Numbered from the stretch's first letter, positions 48,084-60,400 are shown. The stretch: 64,000 nt of DNA from Cinclus cinclus (GCF_963662255.1 NC_085050.1:20583662-20647661), one strand, 5' to 3'. Made by a program: numbers and translations. The notes: generated by a model from the letters alone, not told the origin.

Positions 48084-50861
48084 GGAAGCTGTTTTAACAG
48101 TTCTAGTATTTAGCAACAGATTAAAAGGCAAAGCATTAGTATAAGCATTTTATTTTGGTCTTTCAGTGTTTGTCTTCATGAACATCAAATAATTTTGTAA
48201 GAAGTTTTTGTTTTATTGAAATTGTTGATGACCAATAGGTGCCAGTATTGATTCTTTATACACTAATTTTGTAAACTAACCAATAATGTGCAAGAAACAT
48301 AATTAAGGTAGCTTCTGACCTTGCAAGTGGAGATTTAACTGCTTGAGAAGTTAATACACTTGATTAAGCTTGAGTGTTGATTACAAAGGGGTTTTTTAAT
48401 CTTTGTGTAGCCACCAAGTAAGAACTAATAATAACTTTCTTAATTTGTGGGATGAGTTGCTTAGTCATGTTGCTTGTTATGTAATTTTAACATGTAGACC
48501 ATGAAAGTACTATGAATTTACAGTTCTGAAAAACTTTCAAATAAAATCTCCATATTGTTTAATTTGTAATCTTTCTCTTATACACAAATATTTCCTTTAC
48601 TTTTTGCAGTGCCATGTTATTATTTCTCCACTTACTTTCATTACTGTATTTACATTACTAGTTTGTTTTTCCATAAGTACTTACACTGAAAATCAAATTG
48701 GTTAGTAAACCATGGGGTTCTACTGGTGTCTTCTGCTACTTCTTCTTACCATTTAGTGTATACTATGTTTTCCAGATATATTTCCAGCCATAAAAATTTA
48801 AGCTTGTTCCTGTATTATTTGACTCTGCATTTATTTTTTGACATCATACTGATATCCGATCAATTTTCCTGTCTTTAAGACAACAGTAACACTGATCTTA
48901 ACTTTGACAGTTAAACCAAAATATCTTTTTATTTCTAATATAAGCACTGTGCCCAAAAATCTGTTCCCTTTGGCATTTTCAATCCTTATGTCAAAGATTT
49001 TTTCAGAGTAATTAATCTGAAGTTTAACAGAGAAGAACAGATTCACGTGCTGATATATCTCAAACTGTTGCATATATAGACTATAGGTTTTAACTATCAA
49101 TCTCTGCAAGGATTGTAAAGTACTATTTATGATTTAGCCAATTAAAATATTTTATCTATTCACTAAAGCTAACCAAATAACGGTAAATGCTAATAATTAT
49201 AATAATGTAGGACAGCTACCAAGTACTTGTGAAATAGAGATACTATGGTTCTGACATTTTGCATCATGTAATCAAAATTCTTGTAGTTATTGCAGAAAAG
49301 GTTTTAAACAATTGGTCTGTTGGAGGGTATGGGCAAAAACAGCCCCAGATTTTTATAGCTTATATATAAATCACAAAAATAAAAATGAATATTAATGAGG
49401 ACTAGATTAATGCATTTGCTGCTGCTAATGATTGTTGTATATTTGTACAGAATATTGTTCATTTATTGTTCTTATATGAGCATGACTGCTACAAAAATCA
49501 AATGTTTATGCATTTTAAACACTGCTTTTAATAAATATTATTCATCAATAAAAGGAAGATACATATTTATTTAGCCCCTTCTCTCATATTCTTTGGAATG
49601 TGCTATAATTGCATTCATTTTATTTCTAAATATGCTACTAAGAATTAAAATGTTTATTTCTTTGACTAGAACCACTACTGCAGTTACATGTTTGCTTAAG
49701 CTGAAAACCAGTGCACAAAAGCAGTGATAAGCTATACTTCCAAATTCTGTTCTCTAGAGCTTTTGTTTCACCTCACAAGAGTTATGAAACCACTTTTTAA
49801 AGAGCAGGAATCAAAGATCAAGAAGAAACACTTGCCTTGCTTAATGCAGACATCGTTTTCAGGATTAGAGAGTGTCATCTGCAGTAACACCAAGAAAGTT
49901 AGGAAAAAAATAAGCTTAATTGAATGAGGAAGATAGTAGGTTCTGTGCTTGATTATCATCTGTACACTTTGAAGAGCCTAGATAATATGAGAGATCGTGT
50001 GCTTTTTTTGGTGAATAACAAACATAAACGGAAGCAAAGACCTAATTTCAAAACGAAGGGAAATTCAACTGCCACCTGGTGCAGACAAGAAAGTAATCTG
50101 TTCCTTAGGCAGTGCTTCATAATAAAGAGGACTTGGTGCCCTAGTTAGAGGCTATTCTTGATCTGAATTTCCAATCATCTATCTGTGCCCTTTGCTGGAT
50201 TTTAGACACATTCCTGGAAAACAGTCTCTGGGATAAATTGATCCAGAATATGAGATGTCTCAGAAGTAAAAATGTGGAAAACACACTTTATTCTCAAAAG
50301 CAGCTAATAGTAAACACTAATTTCATCTGAACCACTTCAGAGATATTTTGTTTACCATGTATTTATTTATTGACAGCATTAAAAAGAAAAATAATTACTT
50401 TGGAAAACAAGTAACATGCAAGGATTTTCCACAAAAAAATTATGTCAAGAAATTTTAAAGGAATTTATAGAAAAGAGTACGTTTCTACATTCAGGTGTTG
50501 AAACCTGCTCTTTAAAGATGTATCTTTACGATATATATTATTCAAGGATACCTCCTACTAAGTAAAGGGAAATTTTCTCTATATATACGCCAAATTTGGA
50601 TATATACTCTCAGACACATTTTATGTTTGACTCTCATCCCTTTACAGGAACAGCAGTTTAGGTGGTTGACCATGTTGAAAACTTTCATTGTTGCATCAAA
50701 GATTTCTCTCTGGTTCCTGAGTTACAGCCCAGTGCTTTCATTTGAAGAGCCCTGAGAGAAAGCATAGCCTGTGAGTAGTCCAGACTGGTCCTTCCTTTGC
50801 ACAGATGTGGAACCACACAAGAGAGAAACCAAATTAATGAATAAACAAGCTGAAGCAACAG

Positions 50862-50968
50862 AAACAAACACCCCCCTCCAAAAAAAAAAAAAAAAACAAA
50901 CAAAAAAAACACCAAAAAACAACAAAAAAGCCACCAAAACAAACAAACAAACAAACAAACAAACAAAC
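50862..50968 (+). repeat. A/C-only tract ending in (CAAA)n
   Basis: A stretch of A and C with a single T and a single G: C6, then A18, then mixed AC, then about seven CAAA units. It is roughly the mirror complement of the GTTT tract at 11766-11843. The Phe/Cys/Val-rich frames on the minus strand and the Lys/Thr/Asn-rich one on the plus strand are composition artefacts. Confidence 0.93.
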
Positions 50969-53900
50969 TCGGCAGTGTCTAACTACAGTGATATTTTTTG
51001 CAAAATTATAGAACTGCATTAAAATTTGGTGTGAGCATGCTCTACGGAAAACTAATCGTACTTAACCGTACATGTTCTTAGCAATTACAAGGTTTTGGTT
51101 TTTTATTTTAATAAACTATGATCCATTCAGAGGATTTGTGAAAAAAAGTACTCTTTGATTGTGACTCCCCTTTCCAAGGATGAAAAGAGACCTTATTTTC
51201 ACTCTCCAAAATTTCTGTAGCTAAAGGAATTTATGTACTTTTCATAAAGGGATAAAGGTTACTTTTTCTCAAGAAAATTAGAACAAAATTCTAATTTTGT
51301 AAGTAACGATGTTCAGTTTATTCTGCATGGGATGGAAACAGGCTTTCAAATATCACATTTATTGCAAAGTTTAATGTGGAAAAAAATAGATGTATTGCAA
51401 CTATCTTTTAAAGAACCATACAGCTTATTGCCTTGCTTATTTCTAAATCTTAATCCTTTCTGAAATAAAGTGTTATTTCTTAAAGCAGTGTGAAGTATGT
51501 TTTGATTTGAAATTTCTTACCCCACATAACACAGATCAGACCAGAATGTCATAAAATATTTTTATGTTATAAAATCCATAAACTCAAGAGAAAAAAAAAA
51601 AAAACCACAAAAATGAGAGAATAAGAAGACAAAAGGATAAAACTTTGTAATGCTATTAAAATCTTAATTTAAACATGCAAGCATAAAAACAATACCCAGA
51701 AACTGCAGAGAACTGCAACTGTGCTTAGATTTGAATAAGGTGGATTATGTCATTGTTTCCCTGTCCTTGCTTTAATTTTTTTTCTGTTATGAACATTTTT
51801 TGTCCTTTCTGCTTCTCTATTTTTTTATAATTTTTAAACTAATATTTTCTCAGTCCATTTAATACACTTTTTTCTAGAAATTCTTCTAAAAGAATACATA
51901 TTTTTACATTCTTCTAAAAGAAATGTGAACCAAGTACTAGTAAAAGCCTAATGTGAATTCAGCAGATGCATGCACAAAACTGGATATCATAACAGTTTCA
52001 TTTCCTACCTCAAATCTTCTCTCCAGACATAAAATCTTGGCATAGCCATAATACACACTGGTAAGTTTTATTACCAGTTTATTTGGTTTGTACTTGTCTA
52101 TTGTGATAAAATGTGGGAAAAGAAAGTGTTCCAGATATTATTTTGGCTTAAGCTAAAATTTTGCTTTATCACACTGGGTACAAAGCACTCTCTTTGAGAG
52201 CTGGAGATGGTTTTATTCGCAGTGGTGCCTTGTCTCATAAAATTAATTGCTCAGACATGTTCTGTAGTACACTAAGCAAATCCTTGATGGCTTCTAGAGG
52301 CTTTACAATAGCCTAGGAAATGTCACACTCTGCTGTGGTATATTACACTTGTAATAGTAGTGTCAGTAGTAATAGAACTATAGCTGTAGTCATTATAATC
52401 AAACTGTAAAGATAATGACACTGTGGAAATATATTTTTTTTCTCCCCAAGGATAGTTTCAGAGGACTGTTCTACAAAGGTCTCTATGGATGAATCTGAAA
52501 TGACTGGTGAGCTTCATCCTATAAAATATTGTGACTATCACAGCACAGTGCTGAATAAGCTATACACAGTGTGTGCTTACCAAGGACTTTTGGAATTGGT
52601 TTCCTTACACTATCTGTAGTCTCTACAAGAAGACAGAAGTTCAAACACAACATTATTTAAGGGAGGAGTCAACAAGGCTGAAATACAAAGCCCAACAAAA
52701 CATCATTTTAATCAATGCCCACACAGACTGTATATTAAAACCTTAAAAACCCAATCTTCCCAAAACAAAGAACATCCCATTCTAGCATGGGTTGAATCAA
52801 GTAATTGTCTGGTGTTTTAACTACAGTATTTGGAGCAGACTCAGTACCGAATACTTTCCCAGGCAGTTTTGTGCTTTTTCTTCCAAACTTATATTTATGC
52901 AGTGCACATTTTTTTTCTTCTTCAAAAAGACAGGCTTGACTACAGAAAGACAGGTAAGTGATTTTGTGAAACCCTATGAGATGAGGTTCACAAAGACTCT
53001 CAGGCATAAAAATGATCAGTCTCATAATGATTAATTCTCTGCCTGGCTCAGCAAATTATCAAAGCCGGTTATGGACACTCAGGTTTCCAGCTGTCACAGA
53101 AATCTTACCATTTTTTACATGTACAGTGGACCAACTTCAACAAGAATGATAAAGAATGCTTTTTTCTTCAGCCTTGGCTATTTGTGATTAACTGCTTTTT
53201 TAGGAGATGTGCACTGATTTAATTTCAGACTAAAAAGAATCTCAACGTTCAGATGTTGAGTAAATAGTTATTGATTTAGCCTAGTCAGATAGTTTCTATC
53301 CTTTCTATTCACACTCTAGAAGCAAAGAGGTATGTATTTTGCAGCAGGCATTTGGCATGACATGACCTCATTTTTATTTAAACCAATGAATCTTATTTGG
53401 CCTTAGATGAAATATAGATCTAAAGGTGCTATACTCTTGACAAAATTACTTCAAAAACTGACAGCACTTCCAATGCTAAAGTCACTTTACAGACAAAAAC
53501 TCTTATGCTTAGAGACTCTCAGGTGCTCAGGCAGTTCCACAGTATTGTTGCCAATTTTAAAATGTGACTTGAAGTCCAACTACAATGAAAACTTTGAAGG
53601 GTCCTTTTTTTTATCTAGCCATACAGACTTGGCTAAGGAATGGAGGGAAGAAATTAAACCCATAAAACAAGGTCATTTACTTGTGAAAATGAAAACCAAG
53701 CAATAATGCCTTTGAGTTAATGTCCTGAAGTCCAAAAAAGGAAAATATCAAAACATAGAATAAAAGAATAAAAAAGAATAAAAAGAAAGTAAATAACAAA
53801 AAGGAACATTAATTTAAAGCAGTCACTCTATAGGCCTGATTTTTAAGCTAAGCATTTTTCCCTCATTGTAATACAGGTGTTTTTTTTTTTCTCTCTGGGG

Positions 53901-54909
53901 ACTGAAATAATAATAATGCATTATGTAGCAATCACTAAAAATATCTTATTATTTAATATATAAAGCTACCATATTTGGACATCTTTTAAGAGTTCATGCT
54001 CTAGAAATATCGTAATAACTGGAATCTCCCCTAATATTTCGTAGCTTTCATATGATACAGAACACAGAGTAAAAATTAATGAAAAAATTTATTGACAAGA
54101 TTGAAAAAAAATTGCTCAAACGAAAGTTCTTTTCTTACTATTTTGTAAGTTATCTTTGACATACTCATTATAAACATAAGTTTCCATTTTCAAAATGGAT
54201 TTAATATAGTATAGAAACATGTATCTATTATGATTACTATTTTTATATGTATTTTCCCTAAGCAATTGCAAGAATATTTAAGAAACTGCAGATGCCAATG
54301 CTTTTCTCTGTATTCACTTACAATACCAATTACTTGTTAAAGAAGTCAAACCTTTATCGGATATGGCAGCTATGCTTTTTCTGTAGCTAGGAGTGCTGAC
54401 TAGTGCACCTCTGTCATCACTCTCAACATGTCATCCAAGCTGATGATGCATCAAAATACATTTGATGATGCTGATTAAAGGAAAAAAACACTGATCTTTT
54501 TAAGGGACACAACTCAACAACACTTGAAAACATGCAGGTTGTCTCAAAATGGATGCGCAAAATATTTCTTGCAATTAATAGTGTGAAACAAAATATTCCT
54601 TTAATATTGGCAGATTAATGAGGTTTTTAATGGATCTAGATTCAATATTTCAATGAAACACTGATATGGGCTTGCACATGAAAGACAGGTTGCTAAAGCT
54701 GTAATCACCAGTTTTAATATTTTCCTTTGGGACTCAAATTAACAGGAAGGATATGGCAAAATATCCAGTGATTCACCCGCTTAGAAGTGAAAGGAAATGG
54801 AAATGATAGTATAGGCGTATTTGTAATTGATTTCCTACTGTAGTGAAGAGTAAAAGCAAAGAACTGATGGACCCTGTCCATGTTTCCTGGTACTCTCATT
54901 TATTTTCAG
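50969..54909. other. AT-rich DNA, no gene recognised
   Basis: Contains a nested pair of hairpins at 51274-51300 and a 15-bp direct repeat ATTCTTCTAAAAGAA at 51880-51894 and 51908-51922. Open frames reach 99 codons (53407-53706) without known motifs. Confidence 0.55.
51274..51300. repeat. overlapping alternative hairpins
   Basis: AAAATTAGAA (51274-51283) pairs with TTCTAATTTT (51289-51298) around a 5-nt loop. An overlapping pair, ACAAAATT (51283-51290) with AATTTTGT (51293-51300) around CT, uses the same right arm, so the two folds exclude each other. Confidence 0.85.
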
Positions 54910-54991
54910 CAGGACCAAATTTCACAGCACAAACTGGACGTGAGGGACCAATCAAGTATTTGTTTACGCCCCATCATGTGTTGCACACGAG
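54910..54991 (+). other. candidate exon bounded by splice consensus
   Basis: CTCTCATTTATTTTCAG ends at 54909, a good pyrimidine-rich acceptor. ACGAG|GTGAGA at 54991/54992 is a good donor. The 82 bp between them stay open in two of three plus-strand frames, one continuing into the CpG island as part of a longer frame. I do not recognise the encoded peptide in either frame, and short stretches with both signals also arise by chance. The position at the edge of the CpG island makes it worth listing, but coding status is unproven. Confidence 0.22.
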
Positions 54992-55680
54992 GTGAGAAGC
55001 TGCTCCAGGGGCTGTGCCCGTGCTGGAGCCCTTTCCCCGGGGAGCCTTCGCCCGCAGCCGAGCAGGGCAGACAAAGCTGCGGCCAGCGGGCTGCGAGCGG
55101 CCCCCCTTGCCGGCGGGACAGATCCCCCGTGCCCGGGACGAAACGCCCAGGAAATCGGGCTACGGGAGGGGCTTTAGCACGTGGAAACAGCGACCTGCCC
55201 GTCGCAGCCCGGGGTGGTTTTGTTGGGGTTCCTTGGAGGGAGCGGGGGCTCGCCCGGAGGCTCGGCTCGGTTCCCCCCCTTCCCCCCTCGCCTTTCTCTC
55301 CCTGCGCTCCCGCTTCTCCCCCGGCCGCCTTCCCTGTCCGCCGCCGTCCTGCCCTGCTTCGCCCTTCCCCGAGGCAGCTCGACCCCAGGGCCCCCCGGGG
55401 CTCCGCCGTTCCCCCGGAGCCGCAGCCGCTCCGGCGGTGGCCGTGCCCACGGCAGCCTGTTCTTGGCCGGCACAAGGGACAGCGGCTGCTGCTCGCAAAT
55501 GGCACCGAGCGGGCACCGACAGCGCCCCGGGACAGCGGCGTCCTGGTGTTCTGTTCTCTCTCCGTCTGTCTGTTCTCTCCTTTGCTCCTTTCTCTAGTCT
55601 CCCTTCCGTAGGAAGCCTTGCCTTCCTTTATCAGTGAAGAGTTCGCAGAAAAAAATATTGCCGCGTCTGCGCTCTTTTGG
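54945..55680. promoter_or_regulatory. CpG island, candidate promoter
   Basis: The base composition switches abruptly from AT-rich to strongly GC-rich with many CpG dinucleotides from about 54985 to 55600, tailing off by 55680. At its left edge are a CCAAT box (GGACCAATCA, 54945-54954) and a forkhead-type TGTTTAC word (54961-54967). Inside are an E-box CACGTG (55178-55183) and a CGGGAGGGGC GC-box-like word (55163-55172). A long pyrimidine-rich stretch spans 55266-55365. In birds such isolated islands usually mark promoters. I cannot tell the direction of transcription and recognise no first exon. Frames of 207-284 codons on both strands exist only because stop codons are rare in GC-rich DNA. 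Confidence 0.65.
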
Positions 55681-56697
55681 CCGAGAAATCTATCGAAAAG
55701 AATCCTCCCAGACTCCCCTTTTACAACAGGACAAGACTCTGGAAGAGGAGTTAAGATCAAGAGTCTTAAAAAGCGCTGAGGTTCCCAGCCCCTTTACCAT
55801 TATCGAGGTCTAACAACTACTAGTAGAAAATTGTACTTTGTTGTTGTTTTCCTTCTGCTTCAGTGTACTTTTTTTTTTTTTTTTTCTGTTAGAGGTCTAG
55901 CCCCATATGTCTTAAAATACATGCATTCCCCAGATTTCACTTTTGGATGTGTTAACTCTGCTCTCAAGTTTTAAGACTACTGTCAAAACTCGTTAATTTC
56001 TACAGTTGTTTTCTGCAAGTTTCTAGATATTTACAATTATTTTGTCAAATGTGTGACAGATAACTGAGACCTGATGACCCAAAGACTACAAAGGTTTTCT
56101 GTAGATCTTTAAATAGGAGGATTAAATACTCACTACCCTTGTTTATAGCCAGTTTTTCTGGATGTTTGACCATTCACTTAAATACTTAAATAACTTTTTT
56201 TTTTTTTGACAAGTTCTTGACAGGAATCTTCCAGTGATAGAATAATAACGTTTATCTAAAGGGATGTTGCATAAAGTGGAATAGTGCCAGAATAATGGTT
56301 ACAGGTTTATCTTTTACTTTTGCCAGAGATCTCAGTTTTTGATATTGTTCTACTTCTGATACCTAGGGTGCTGTTCTATGAAAGAACCACTAACTTCCAT
56401 GAAGCTGTAGTAAGGACAGTAAGCTCTTCTTTGGTCTCCATCACAAATCTTCCTATGTATCATCTATGATGTAGGATGTGGCAGTTTGTGCAAAAAATTC
56501 ATTATTTTTAGGGTCTTGAGAGCTCTTCTTCTGAAGCCAGCTCAGTGCCGGCACGTCCATGGAGAGTCTGGTTCTGCTGATTGCTGAGGGGAGAGGCTCC
56601 CAGTGCCCAGAGTGTTCAGCTGTGATCAGGACTAAAGCCCGGCCCATGGAGGCCAGGCCTGCCTCTGGCTGAGGCTGTGGGAGCAGCTGGTAAGGCT
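55681..56697. other. spacer between CpG island and pentamer array
   Basis: AT-rich up to about 56480, then GC-richer sequence (56520-56697) leading into the array, with CCCGGCCC and GGCCAGGCC words. It includes an 18-bp T run near 55868-55885. No gene is recognised. Confidence 0.55.
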
Positions 56698-57432
56698 CTG
56701 CCCTGGCCTGTCCTGCCCTGCCCTGCCCTGCCTTGTCCTGCCCTGTCCTGCCCTGTCCTGCCCTGCCTTGTCCTGCCCTGCCCTGCCCTGCCCTGCCCTG
56801 CCCTGCCCTGTCCTATCCTGTCCTGTCCTGCCCTACCCTGTCCTGCCCTGCCTTGTCCTGCCCTGTCCTGCCCTGTCCTGCCCTGCCTTGTCCTGCCCTG
56901 CCCTGCCCTGCCCTGCCCTGCCCTGCCCTGTCCTGTCCTGTCCTGCCCTGCCCTGTCCTGCCCTGCCCTGTCCTCTCCTGCCCTACCCTGTCCTGCCCTG
57001 CCTTGTCCTGCCCTGCCCTGCCCTGTCCTGCCCTGTCCTCTCCTGCCCTGCCTTGTCCTGCCCTGCCCTGACCTGTCCTGTCGTGTCCTGCCCTGTCCTC
57101 TCCTGCCCTGCCTTATCCTGCCCTGCCCTGCCCTGCCCTGTCCTGCCCTGCCCTATCCTGCCTTGCCCTGTCCTATCCTGTCCTGTCCTGCCCTGTCCTG
57201 CCCTGTCCTGCCCTACCCTGTCCTCTCCTGCCCTACCCTGTCCTGCCCTGCCTTATCCTGCCCTGCCCTGCCCTGCCCTGTCCTGCCCTGCCCTATCCTG
57301 CCTTGCCCTGTCCTATCCTGTCCTGTCCTGCCCTGTCCTGCCCTGTCCTGCCCTGCCCTGCCCTGCCCTGCCCTATCCTGCCTTGCCCTGTCCTATCCTG
57401 TCCTGTCCTGCCCTACCCTGTCCTGCCCTGCC
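56698..57432 (+). repeat. CCTGY pentanucleotide satellite array, about 147 units
   Basis: About 735 bp of 5-bp units, mostly CCTGC and CCTGT, with variants CCTAC, CCTAT, CCTTG and CCTCT. Internal higher-order structure is clear. The 90 bp at 56731-56820 recur at 56851-56940 with one mismatch (offset 120). The 120 bp at 57101-57220 recur at 57241-57360 with one mismatch (offset 140). The minus strand has runs such as GGGCAGGGCAGGGCAGGG with 2-nt loops. The unit length is not a multiple of 3 and no unit contains a stop, so all three plus frames stay open and give the same cyclic Pro/Cys/Ala/Leu-rich peptide. The 279-codon frame is therefore not evidence of a gene. Confidence 0.96.
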
Positions 57433-60400
57433 ATCCTCATGAGCATCCCCTGGAGCTCCCAGGGAGCCTGTAGCTCCTGCTGTGCACTGACAGCTATTTG
57501 CCATCTTTTCCCATAAGTCCTCCTTTAAATGGTGCTCTCAGGAAATCGATGGGGAGCAAGGTTTCATTCCACAGCGTCCACCTACATTGATATTCATGTT
57601 GTGACAGAACTCTGACCTTGTGAAACACCCTTCAGAAGGTTAATATGAATCTCCAAAGCCTCTTTGGGTTTCAGTACAAAACCTAGGATTATCCCAGTCT
57701 AAATCAAGGCTGTGGATTAATGAACATAATTTAAAATTATTAATTTAATTTTAACATTCTGGCATTGGTTCTGTTTTCATTCATGTTTACTATTTTTTAA
57801 AAAAATGTTTCCAGAATGTATATTTAAACTAAAAATAGTTATCCTCTTTGTATTATGACTGCATCTTTTTAAACTCCCCTTGCAAAAGCAGAATAAAGCA
57901 AGAAGCATGATACATTTAGCTATTTTTTTCTTTTTTTGTTTGTTTTTTTAACAGCTTGCATGATCTTTCCAGCATTTTTTTTCATTCATTTAATGCACTG
58001 ATATTTTTAATGTAAGAAATTTACAATTTCCACATTTTTTTATCATCTCAGGAAGAGTTTCATTGTAAATAAAACTTTAGTTCTAATTTAGTGTACTCAG
58101 TGAATTAGATACTCTTTGCCTTTTCAATTCCCATTCTGAAATGTGTTAGGGAATGGGGTGTGAAAGTGGAACCTATTCTATCCCCACTGACGCTACAAGA
58201 GCTAGGCAAAAAATTAACCAAAGGGCAAAGAGGAAACTGGATAAGAATGAGCACTTTTAAATAATTATCTGAAAAACAACATTATTAAGAAAAGTGGGAA
58301 AATATATATATCCATTATAGTTTTTACCTTTTTTTGTGTATGATTTAGTCAGCAAACTCTGAAATAATAACTACAAATAAAAATGCTACTAAGAATACAT
58401 CTTTCTATAAAGTATTACCACAGGAATGGCTTCCAGACTAAGAGAAACTAAGTAAATTTGAACTCTTCACATTGTGAAAAGGATAAATAAAACCAGATAT
58501 AAAACTATGCAAAGGAGGTGAATAAAAAATATCTGTCCAGAACTACTTCAAAATAATTTCTGTTCAGTGAAGCGATCAGAAATGAGGTTAGAAATAAATT
58601 TTAAAATAAGGAGATACACTGAACTGGGAACTGCTTGTCATAGATAATTATAAAAAAACATCAATGACAATATCTCATTTAGCAGCTGTGAAACCTTAAG
58701 CTCAGAAAATCCCTAGGTCACTGGCTATGGTACTCTCAGATGCTATCTCCTAAACAGTATGTGTCATATATTTAATGTGCTCAGTTCTGTGCTTGGTTGG
58801 TAAGAGTTTTTTTTAAAACTCAATTTTTCTTGTGGGAACTTAAGTATTTTGGACAAGCTGTATTATCACAAAGCCTATGTTACAGATACTATTTCTGAAT
58901 AAAATTTCTTAGATTTTGTAAGTGGGATGTCAGGCTATATATATTCTTTCGAATGTTCTCCCAGTTTTACGCAGGTACATGAAAAATCCATTCAATTTTA
59001 TTCATCTTATTCTTCTTTAAAGAAATTTAGGATAAATTTAATGGTAAGCAACTACAAACATACTTCCCTTAATAAAATAAATAATAATGAAATGTTATGA
59101 CTGAGTTTCAGGAATATATCAGTCTGGTGTAAAGAGCGTCATAGTTATTCTTAACTAACTGGATGCATGGAGAAAAACAGTTTTAATCTCATTACTGTAG
59201 AGATGTCTTCAATTTTACAACCCCTATGAGAAAAAAAAAAAAAAAGTTAAGACCAATTCAGAGACACTTTCAAGTATTCACTCCTGAACTCTTTGAAGCA
59301 CATCTGACCTAGTTTGTCACCACACTCTTTAGGCATGATAGAAAGATGATAAGTGAATTACCTCAGTTTAAGTGTTTTAAATCTTTACTCTCTTTGTGGT
59401 CAACTTCTATGGTCTGTGGTCTTTATGGTAAACTTCTCTATATCTTTATATAGTTGAACAGCCTCAGAGATATAGAAGAAAAAAAGCATTTTTTTTTTAT
59501 TCCCTACACCTCACTCCCTGCCAGAATCTAGTAGCACTGAAACTGGGTTACAGGTTGCCATTAAATTAATGGATAATAGTATGCAAAACTAAAATAAAAC
59601 TGCATTAGTTCCATATATAGTTGGTATTTTTATATTTTTTTATCATGGGTTTGTTATTGGCTTTTTTTTAGGAGGTCACAGGTCAATGGGATTTCAGTAT
59701 AAGAAGGGTGATTAAGAATATTTTGCAATTTAAGTTTCATTGTACTAACAGCTATTCATTGCACATTATATGGATACCTTAGTATCCATAGAAACTTCCA
59801 TTACCTAGAGTATTTGTCATTTCTCAGTTTCCAGAATACATTATTGTGAGCTAAACAGCACCATAATAATTCAGAATCTGACAATACTCCCCTTATGAAA
59901 TTCTATCATGAGAGTATTTTTAATATTTCCATAAAGTTTCAGTCTTGCTGAAATTTACCACAGTGTTTCAGCCTGTGTATGAGATGTATTCACTGAATTT
60001 GTTAAAATTTCAATCATTAAATAATTCTGGAACCTAAAAAAAAATCTACTCCATTTTCTAGGGATTAATAATGAAATATTTCAATTAGAAAACACTGATT
60101 TTGTGAGAAATTATGAAGGTTGGATAAGAGCAGTTTATATCAACCATATATTTAACAAGTGGTAGTTTGTTTAGGTTTGATACAGAATCTGAATCTGCTT
60201 TTCTTTTAATCCGGTGGGGAAATACTTTTTTTTATGCAGTTAATTTTTTTTCACCAAGGAATTGGTATAACTTCAAGATCTCCTAATTTTTTATTAATTC
60301 TTTTTTTGCAATAAAAATGTTTTATTTAGTGAGTTTGTAATTTTTATTGGCTGAATATTCAACAATATTTTTTGAGATTTTATTTTTAATTGACAAAATT

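Larger units (their letters stand above)
45336..50861. other. AT-rich DNA, no gene recognised
   Basis: No exon or TE is supported. Simple repeats include a G/T tract at 47341-47402 and (GTTT)n at 48053-48083. The interval 48200-48560 is non-repetitive and rich in AT-type transcription-factor-like words, but nothing proves function. Frames up to 92 codons (48831-49109, minus) have no recognised motif. Confidence 0.55.

Noticed and set aside
50685..51022. Frames of 61-93 codons rich in Phe/Cys/Val or Lys/Thr/Asn
   Set aside because: They translate the A/C-only tract at 50862-50968 on one strand or the other.
54906..55760. 284-codon minus-strand frame and 207-243-codon plus-strand frames
   Set aside because: They overlap one another on both strands inside a CpG island, are Arg/Gly/Pro/Ala-rich and show no domain. 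GC-rich DNA has few stop codons.
56677..57516. 279-codon open frame (Pro/Cys/Ala/Leu-rich)
   Set aside because: It is the pentamer array read in frame. The other plus frames give the same residue cycle, as expected for a stop-free 5-bp unit.
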